From: Symbiotaphrina buchneri
Taxonomy: Eukaryota > Ascomycota > Symbiotaphrinales > Symbiotaphrinaceae
Length of the DNA: 64,000 bases
Direction: 5' to 3'
Assembly: GCA_001599915.1 (NCBI GenBank)
Contig: BCIG01000020.1
Span: 124,001-188,000, forward strand
Shown piece by piece: positions 55,877 through 64,000 of this stretch. How positions within the stretch are numbered: the stretch's first letter is position 1; the number at the start of each line of letters is the position of its first letter. The notes beneath the pieces were generated by a model, which saw only the letters and a list, made by a program, of their open reading frames with translations, had not been told where the DNA came from and searched no databases. A program made the position numbers and the translations under genes.

Positions 55877-58146
55877 TTACGACCAAACATCCTCCTGTAA
55901 AACACGTCAGTCAGTGACTATCCTGGACCGAGGAGACCACCTGGGGAACGAGGTGCAGGGTATGGAGAATATCCATAATCGTGTAGACGGGAAAAATAAA
56001 GCTACGGGAATACGTACTTGGTACTGGTTGGACGATCGCATCGACTTCACGATGTCCTCTGCCTGGGATTCTGGCAATCCGCGCCGCTCGGAAATAATTT
56101 GTGACACCAAGGTATTGACTTCTCGAGCCATATTTGACGCGTCACCACAAACATAGAAATACCCTTTAGCCTGAAGTATCTCGTCGACCTCCTGCGCCTT
56201 TTCTTTCAGTTTGTGCTGAACGTAGACCTTCTGAGGGCCCTCTCTCGAAAAAGCCGTGATCATCTCGAACTTGTCGCCTAATGCTTCCTGGTATTGCTGC
56301 GGCATCGAGTCAGTATAAAGCGCTCTCGGCCGTGCAGACGCCATCATTGACTTACTTTCCACTCATCCGCGTACATGAAGTCCTCCGCTCTATTCCGACA
56401 ACCAAAGAATAGAAGAGTCTTGCCCACATTTTCACCAGCCTTAGCCTGGGCAGCTCTCTCTTGTATAAAGCCACGGAAAGGAGCTACACCCGTGCCCGGT
56501 CCAACCATAACAATCGGCTTTGACGGGTCGGAAGGCAGCTTGAAATTCGAATGCCGCACATGCACCGGCACGTGTATACCATCCCACTTATTCCGCGGTC
56601 CAGTAATCTCATAGGTGAGGCCGTGGGTATCTGGGGTTGGATCACCATGTTGCTTTTGTTTCAGAGCAAGGAGGTAGTTCGTCGTCACGCCCTTCACGAT
56701 GTGTGGACCGCCGGGGGGTTGAATGGACTCGACCACAGCAGTGATCGAGATTTTGTCTTTTTGTACAAGCGAAGAAGACGAAATGGAGTAGTAACGCGGT
56801 TGTAACTTGTGCAGGCCCTCGATGAAAACAGAAAACGGGATATTCGTCCATTTCTCACCGTTTCCAATAATCTCAAGCGCTTGTGCAATGTTCAGGTACT
56901 TGTTCGTAATCCGTTCATGGAAATAGTCCTTGTCATTCCCGAGCTTGACCATTTCTGCCTTCACGGCTTCGCTCGGGGAGAATGCAGCCAGTGTAGATAT
57001 AAACTGACGAGACACTGGAGCACATATCTCCATATAGTAGCGGGCTGCGGCATCGTACGTTGTCGGTGTAGGAAATGGGACCTTCGCCGTGAGGTCTAAA
57101 CCTTTTATGCTAATGACCGTATGCCTTTTTGGAAGTAGACCAAGCACATCCAGGAAACGGTCGACTTCCTTACCAGCGTTGGTAGGCCAGATAGCAATGT
57201 GGTCACCTGTTTGATATGACAGATTCGACCCACTGATATCAATCTCCATGTGCAGACAGTTGCGATCGTTCGAAGTGAAGAGTTCCCTGGACTCCGCGAT
57301 TGGCGCAATGTAAGGATTGTGAGCGTTGAACGGACCAGATGAGAGGCCATCAAGGTGACCTTTGTTTGGCTCGCCAAGGTATACCTCATCCGAGGATGGC
57401 GAGAGGTCTTCTCTTTCTGTAACACTGAAGACCGGTTCGTACACAGCTTCACGTTCCTCAAGGCCCATGACAAACGCCAGCGCAGCCCACATTGGCTCTT
57501 TCCATGCAAGGAAGTCCTCTTCCATAGTCCCGGCTCCGTCATCACCCTCACCGGCTTCTCCAATGCGCTGAGCACCCAGGGCTTCCAGCCTTTTGTTAAC
57601 GTTGCGGACCATGGAATTGTAATGCTCGTAGGTATTATTGCCTAGCCCAAACGCAACATAACGGAGCTTAGAAAGGGGCTGGTCGTTGGCACCGCCACCT
57701 TCGCTGAAAGAGATATCATCGCTGTTGATGAACTCGTAGAAGTCCACAGCATTGTCGGTGGGCTCACCCTCTCCATAAGTAGCCAGCACAAACATGGCTA
57801 CCTTGTCCTCTGAGAAAGTGTCAAGGTTCTCATAGTCGTAGTCTTCCAGGTCAGCGACCATCGTCTTCAACCCGAAGCGAGATGACCCTTCTTTAGCCAG
57901 CCTAGACGCGTAGTCCTCTGCAGTTCCAGTCTGGGATCCATAGAAGATGACGCAGTTTTTTCCGCTCTCGTCCATCTTTTCCAAAATGTTCCTGGTCTTC
58001 CCGGCCTTGGCCCCATTTGCACCAGAGTATGCAGAAGCATAAGGGTCCTTCGGTATGCCCCAGTAGGTGCCTTTAGTAAAGTATGCGATCGTTCCAAGAA
58101 GAAGCACAGCGAGGACCAGGATGTCCACCGTGTCCAGCTGCGCCAT
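55877..58146 (-). CDS. cprA: NADPH-cytochrome P450 reductase
   Basis: ER-bound diflavin reductase that carries electrons from NADPH through FAD and FMN to cytochromes P450. Exons in coding order are 58146-56356, 56296-56018 and 55894-55877 (695 residues, as in Aspergillus enzymes). One N-terminal membrane anchor, VDILVLAVLLLGTIAYF (about 7-23). The FMN domain has FYGSQTGTAEDYA (68-80) and VLATYGEGEPTDNA. The connecting and FAD domains have YQTGDHIAIWP and RYYSISSSS (451-459). The NADPH site has VGPGTGVAPFRGF (about 548) and LLFFGCR. The protein ends QYQEDVWS, the last five residues coming from an 18-nt exon. The splice at 56355-56297 gives DEWKQYQEALG. Confidence 0.97.
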
Positions 58147-60817
58147 GTTGATTATGGTGACAATTCCAAAGGGCCTCGATTGGCGAACAAATGCACTATA
58201 TACGGAGAGAATCCGTCTCGACGGATTGCTCAGTCAAGGAAAGAGGTCCACAATCCTGCGCAACACAATTGTTCTGAGACCGCGATTGATTATCTCGGGT
58301 GAGATGGAACGTCGACTGGAAAACTGCTTAATGAACAGATCGTCACAACCGGCCCAGAACTCCGTGACAGAGGTGCACGTCCGATGCTCTTACTCCGTAC
58401 TGCTAATTCATCAAATATTCTGACAGGCCGTCAATTGGCAGAAGAGAAGCTGGCTCGACTGTTGTACGCTGAGCCGGAAGAAGATGGGAGAATGGTGGAC
58501 AGTTATCTACCCTTGTGGGGCTTTCGGGAATTGGCCAACAGTCGACTAGCACGGGTCCAGGTCGGTCGGACCTTGGAGCGGAGTGTCGCCGCCGACTACA
58601 GCAGGTACCTACTTTGTACTCTTGAAGGTTGAACCCTCGGCGATATCGCCCGTTGTGTCGGTAGAAGAAAATGACAGGATCTGACCGTGTCTCTCACGAC
58701 GTTCAAGCAGAAGGCAGACGGAGAGAAGAGCAAGCAGGTGGGCGGAGTGGAATAATTAAATGCGTGGGTTCTGTTCTTCATTCGTACACCATTCGTCTAC
58801 TGTACCGGTACTAAGGTAGGGACCAGGGGGTCTGTCCAGAAGCCGGCGAACCCCCTTTGGGTGTCTTTTCTGCCTTTCCAAAACTGTCTGTGCGAAGTCG
58901 GAAAGAAAGGGGGTGTGGCCGAAGAATCTCCCTCGTGCCTTTTTCACTCGTTCCTCGTATCGGAGCCCTCTTCTAGAAAGGCCAGCTTTCTTCAATTATT
59001 ACCTGATTTACTGAGGGAGTATGGTATACGCATAGCCCAGGTATTAAACCTACGAATGCGCAGTCCAGCCCTTTTCTTGAAGACCTTTCCTCCGTTTCTT
59101 CAATTCTCGTCGGTATGAAAAAGCAAGTGGTCGTTTCTTTAAGTCTTCATACATCGTTGTAGGTACACCATGATAGCTCCACCGACTTCCTCTCTGTGAG
59201 GCGCTCCCGACAGGCCCGCTAGATCCCGATGCTCACGTGAGTCGCATGCCTAGAAGGGCAACTCCTCCCCACCAGCACAACAGAAACCCCACTATTGTCC
59301 AACATCTTGACAGCCTGACACTGTCACTACCCCACCTTAAGTGTCTTTCAACCTTTTCTGCCCATACGCCGCTCCCTGCGAAGTGATTACGGCCGACGAC
59401 GGTCTGCCTGCGACAAGAATAATGAGCAGATTCAGAGCAAATCGGAGACTGCCGTTCGGTTGTTGGTCCGGGTCTCAATTGCTGAGTTATGACTAGGTAG
59501 ATCTGTCCCTTGATCACAAACTAACGATCATTGCTGTTCTGTTGATGTGGGCGATTTCCAAATCAGCTGAGGTCATGTCACCTTCTCGGTCCCAGGTGCA
59601 GTTGCCTTGTATCCATTGAGTAAGCAGAGCCGTGAAGGTTCAAACATCTCCTTTCGGTCTCTTGTGGGTGTGCTTCTCGGGACGGTCCAGCGATTACCTC
59701 GATCCATTATAGAGGAAGGGGATGAGGTACCTATAGAACATGCTACGTAAATGGGAAATTTGCTGCTCCACCGGCATATTCGAAATCGTCCTCACTTACG
59801 CTACTTGCATTTTGAAGGTTTTGGAGTGAGTAGGAGAATCTAGAGAAGAGGAGCAGCATCCATTTCGACATTTATAACCATATTGTAGGTGCGAAAAAAC
59901 CAAGATAGGTACAAATGAGAACCCGCATAACATAATGGATGTACTCTTATTATTATCGAGCGACAGGTGACAGCCTAATGCATCGTTTTATAATGCAATA
60001 GGCGTTCAGCCGGAGTGTCGGTAACGAACCCTGTGTGGCTTCTAGATTTCCGATAACCCAAATGATATGCTTTTCACGTGCAAGTCCCTGCTGTACATCG
60101 GTAGTTGCCTTACGGACCTTGGAAGCTATGCTCGATCAAACATGCAAAGTGTCAGTGGGTGGAGATAATCGAGGATCAGATTGGTGCAGATTGGATAAGC
60201 CATCTCTGAATGCTCCTACTCCGTCACAGCGTTGACGCAATCCCATTGGAGGGATGGCCTGTCAGTCGAGAGGACAAAATAAAGTCTGCGGGGAGGCACT
60301 TGATGTTCAGGGGCAGGCAGCCACAGAGAGCTTGTGGGTGTTGCTGCGCGCCCCGATTGGACGAGAAGCGAGACCGTTAAAAGCACGCGCATGGCCCAGG
60401 GCCCTCATTACCCGCCGCTACCAAGACATCCACGGTACAGATACTCTCTTCTCCGCAATAGATTGCTTCTCGTGCGATTCAGTCCTTGCAGCTTCGATCC
60501 TACTTGGTGCACATAGCACGTTACATCAATCTGTCACGGAGAAAGAATGTCTGGCCATGTCACCATGTCAACTATCCTGCGCCTGAGGAGCCCCTTGGAC
60601 CACACAATGAGATAAGTGAGTCGGACATGGTATGCGACGACAGCTGGGACTTGCAGTCTTCCGCTCAAAACGAGCTGGTTGTCGGCAACTATCTGGTTGT
60701 GCCCATCTAGAAGGCCTCTGCTGACATTTATTGTGTCTTCAGTCAAAGCATTCTGTCGTGACGAGTTTCCGTCTTATTGTTTGATCACGGTCGCCACAAG
60801 ATAGACTCACCGCTGAC
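58147..60817. other. 2.7-kb divergent spacer, P450 reductase / Tao3-like gene
   Basis: No recognisable gene. Much longer than the other head-to-head spacers in the window, so the two genes probably have separate promoters. A CTCACGTGAG palindrome lies at 59232-59241. Short frames show no family features. Confidence 0.5.
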
Positions 60818-63800
60818 ATGGACCATCGATTTGATGGAGCGGGCGGGACTTTGAATAATGGCGCATCGAACGCTGGTGTAACAATGGCTCAAGACTCGCA
60901 GGAAGATGGGCTGGAACGACGACCTTCGCTGTCGTATGGCCACCATCGCCAGACTTCGATTGTCGGAGGACTGCAGCACACGCGAAACGCGAGCTTCGTC
61001 AACTCGTCAGCACCGAGCCCTCTTAGTCCGCAGGCGGTCGCTGCAGCAGGTGGCGGTAGCGGTAGCATCTCCGATAGTGGGACTGAAAGCAGCTTTAGCG
61101 CCCGCCTGGGAGAACGTCCAAAACATCCGGGTGGGTCGAAATCACAAAGACGGACCGAGTGATAGCTTATGGATGAACAGGAGACCTCACAAATCTCGTG
61201 ACTGGTCAGAGAAGACTAGATCGCATGCACAGCGGCAAGGTGCGAAGAGATCAAAGTCATATACGTGCCCAGTCGCGCCCTCAGCCTCCCCAGGAATCAA
61301 AGAGCGTGGGTGAATATGCTCTTCACCATCTACTAAATGCTGTGAGCGTATATTCTCAGTAGGAGTGGAATTGTTATTGACGCTTCGGCATAGTTTGTGT
61401 ACCAGGCAGAACAGAAATTTCAGATCTGCTGCCAGAGGCCTTACGATCCCGAACCGATTGTGGATCGCGTTTGTGGCCCTGGAGTGGACGCACAGTTTGA
61501 TCAACTAATCTCCGCTCTGGGTCATATTGCCAGGGCGAAGCCGAAACAATTGATCGATTTCTTGATGCTTTGGCGGAGAGACAAGAGTAAAGCGGCCAAT
61601 GAAGCTCGTGTGGAGTTCAATCAGGCAAGTCATGCGTCTCTTTCTAAGTGTGTGAGCTTATAATTTCAGGCCAAAGGACCTAACCCAATGGTTGGCCCCC
61701 TCCCACGACGTAATACTGATACAGGACCAAATATCGCAAATTCCACGGATCCTGGCCAGCAGTCTCCGGCACAAGCCAGTAAGGTGACACAGGCGACAGT
61801 GATACAGCTCGATAGACGCTCTTCAGTCTCTATTTATCTGCTCTGTCGCGTCTTGATAGATCTCATCGGACAGACAACGCTGGCTGCTCTGACACCTGAC
61901 ATGTTGGAGAAGCTTGAGGATATTATATTCGAACAAGTAAAGGTGTACAGCCCGGAACAACTAGAAAAATCAGCTCTCCGTACATCAAACTTCAATATCT
62001 ATACCCGTCTCCTTGGCGTAATGAGCGGCATGGAGTTCTCTGGGGTGGCGCAACGCTTCCTGACAGACTTGGAAACAATCCAGAAGGATCATGGGAATAG
62101 GACAACAGTTAATAGGGATGTTGAAGGCCGCGCCGAACTCATCATCTCAGGCATGCAAAAGTTGCAGTTATCCGCAGATTCGCCGGATGCGTGGGAGAAG
62201 TCTTGCAGCTTCATGGTCTCGATAGGGAGGCTCTTCGCCGACTCGCATGGCCAGCGAATCAAGCAAAGATACTGTCATGTGATATCTGGTCTTCTAAGTC
62301 CTCTGATGACCAAGTCATCCTCTCAATTCAACACTCCGAAGTGGAAAAGCTTCCTGGAAATCATCAATCCGAGAGTATCACAGTTGCTACTGAAGCCTAA
62401 GCATTGGCAATATGCATTCCCACTGTCAATAATTCTTTGTTGTACATCTCCGACAGACACGTTTGCAAGCCAATGGACTCAGGCTGTCTCCTCACTACAG
62501 CCGAAACTGAAGGATCGAACGACCAGACCACCGGCATTGCAAGGTATCTGCAGACTGGTGTGGACTTATCTCTTTCGCACAAATGATTCTCCCAATGTCG
62601 CGTTACGGAAGCTTGAAGAGGTCACGCGAATCGTCTTCCCCCCTGGGAGACGATCGTACCTTTCAACGGAACCATCAGTAGCCGAGCCCGTCATTCAGCT
62701 TATTCGATTCATTGGTTTCAAACACCAGGATTTTGCTTTCAGGACAATCATTTTCCCCCTAATCAACTCTGATCTATTCTTGTCTGGGAAAGACTTGAAA
62801 GTAGACCAGCTGGAACCGGAGAAAATGGTCATCGGTATTCGGGCCTTTTTAGCCATAATGTCGGACCTCGAGCAAAATACTGGAGACCACCTTCCGTTTC
62901 CTCAAGCATTCGGATCTAGATCAGTAGTGGATCCGCAGCTGCCATCGCAAATACTTCCGGGCGAAGCCTCTGGCATTGGCCTGCAGAACGCGTCTCAAAT
63001 ACGAGAGGAGCGACTATCACGGCCAGTAATTACCAGCGGCTTTGCAGATAGCGCCAAAGAATACTACCAGCGGTTTTGTGAGATACTGGGCAAGATCACG
63101 ATCATTTGCGACAATGCCTTTGGTGGTCAAGCAGCCTTGGACGAAAAGTTTAGCGCACAGACACCGAAAACACCGATAGCTGAAACTTTTAGTTTCAGTC
63201 GACGAGACGATAGCCAGAATGTCAATGAACAGAAGCAAGGTTTCTATGATCTGCTCCATGTGGCCGTACAGGCATTGCCACGGTGCTTATCCTCTCACAT
63301 TCCGTTTAATTCCCTTATCAACCTGTTGTGTACAGGCACAGCGCATGTACAAACTAACATAGCTTCATCTTCCGCCCAGTCGCTGAAGTCGATTGCACGG
63401 CAATCCCATGCCCAGCAGGTGACAATTGGGTTTGCAAGGTTTATCTTCAACTTCGATGATCGTTATTCTACCATGTCGGACGGAGGCATGCTTGGTCCTG
63501 GGCATATTGAGAGTACGCTTCGGCTCTACGTCGAGCTTCTCCGCATATGGATTGAAGAGATTAAGCAGAAGACGAAGGGCCTGGGCAGTGAACACTCTGA
63601 AGATCATGGTGCCGGCAGTCGCGGCGTACATCTAGACTTCTCGGGTATCTGGGCGTACGTGGATGAAATCGAGAGCCACGGTCTTTTTTTCCTCTGCTCC
63701 CAATCTCGGGCTGTACGCTCGTTTGCTGTCACGGTGCTGCGCCTCATCACACAGTTTGACAAAGCCCTGGGCAAAGACACGCCGCGGTTTATACAGATCT

Positions 63801-64000
63801 TGGAAGGTGATTCCCTTCAGGTGCTGGAAATGAATGACGACCATCTCTCCGTCGCAGAGAGGACAAGGCTACAACGAGGAATGCGAAGGAGCAATTCCCA
63901 AACTACCTTGATCGAGCTTTGCAGCAGCGAAGTCTCGTACGAGATGACTCTATGGTCCAAAATCTTCCCCAATTTAATACGCATTGGATTTGAAAAATGT
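60818..64000 (+). CDS. TAO3: Furry/Tao3/Mor2 cell morphogenesis protein, N-terminal part
   Basis: Start of a very large HEAT/ARM-type scaffold of the Furry family (yeast Tao3/Pag1, fission yeast Mor2), which works with the NDR kinase Cbk1/Orb6 in polarised growth and cell separation. Exons read 60818-61130, 61181-61341, 61394-61624 and 61670 to beyond 64000; the window cuts the gene. The N-terminus is Ser/Gly-rich (HRQTSIVGGLQHTRNASF, PSPLSPQAVAAAGGG). Conserved segments follow: KSVGEYALHHLLNAFVYQAEQKF, CGPGVDAQFDQLISALGHIA, QLEPEKMVIGIRAFLAIMSDLE, FYDLLHVAVQALPRCLSSHIPFNSLINLLC and MLGPGHIESTLRLYVELLRIWIEEI. The last exon is open through at least 2.3 kb. The third intron (61625-61669) uses a GC donor, CAG-GCAAGT. 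The 50-bp first intron was chosen because it joins the frames and gives the family-like GQRRLDRMHS. Confidence 0.92.

Noticed and set aside
58147-60817. Possible hidden gene between P450 reductase and Tao3
   Set aside because: Frames are all under about 110 codons with no recognisable motif, and no consistent exon chain was found.

Overview
The window looks like nuclear chromosomal DNA of a filamentous ascomycete (Pezizomycotina), most likely a eurotiomycete such as Aspergillus or a relative. This rests on short introns of about 45-70 bp with GTRNGT-type donors and CTRAC-like branch sites, on compact intergenic spaces, and on the form of the fungal proteins (NADPH-cytochrome P450 reductase ending in EDVWS, a peroxisomal Lon ending in SRL, a Zn2Cys6 regulator, hamartin and Tap42). 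Genus is inferred from remembered family sequences, not from a search. Gene models were built by hand: exon joins were chosen where a GT (once GC)..AG intron restored the frame and a recognisable protein. I saw no transposon, virus-like element, CRISPR array, rRNA or convincing tRNA.

Layout. 0.2-6.8 kb: two TOR-pathway genes on the + strand, TAP42 and TSC1 (hamartin). 7.3-12.3 kb: three - strand genes, mitochondrial uL23, FAD synthetase and the DEAD-box helicase Dbp4. 12.6-13.4 kb: a DNAJC8/Spf31-type J protein. 14-15.9 kb: a Zn2Cys6 regulator with a PAS-like region, followed upstream by 6.3 kb without a recognisable gene. 22.3-28.5 kb: peroxisomal Lon and the DEAD-box helicase Dbp10 (both -). 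28.9-36 kb: RPA2 (+), a small DUF202 membrane protein (-), a MATE transporter (+) whose reading frame is off by one base near its N-terminus, and a large type II membrane glycosyltransferase-like protein (-). 36.4-40 kb: MLH1 (+) and a GNAT acetyltransferase (-). 42-50.6 kb: isopentenyl diphosphate isomerase (-), SYO1 (+), proteasome RPN1 (-) and RIO2 (+). 51.4-53.3 kb: an RBMS-like tandem-RRM protein (-). 55.9-58.1 kb: cytochrome P450 reductase (-). 60.8 kb to the end: the N-terminal part of the Furry/Tao3/Mor2 morphogenesis protein (+), running out of the window.

The content is mostly housekeeping. Dbp4, Dbp10, Rio2 and Syo1 act in ribosome assembly, Tap42 and Tsc1 in TOR signalling, and RPA2 and Mlh1 in DNA replication and repair. 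Six gene pairs share compact head-to-head promoters of 323-448 bp, alternating with tail-to-tail pairs. Four long stretches without recognisable genes lie at 1.4-3.3, 15.9-22.3, 53.3-55.9 and 58.1-60.8 kb, with a further 2 kb at 40.1-42.1 kb. Most flank regulatory or signalling genes and probably hold long promoters, UTRs or unrecognised noncoding transcripts.

I found no clearly new biological system. The points most worth a second look are the MATE frame break, several extremely small exons, a GC-AG intron, a stop-free in-frame intron in FAD1, the TAP42-TSC1 neighbourhood, and several palindromes in promoter regions.
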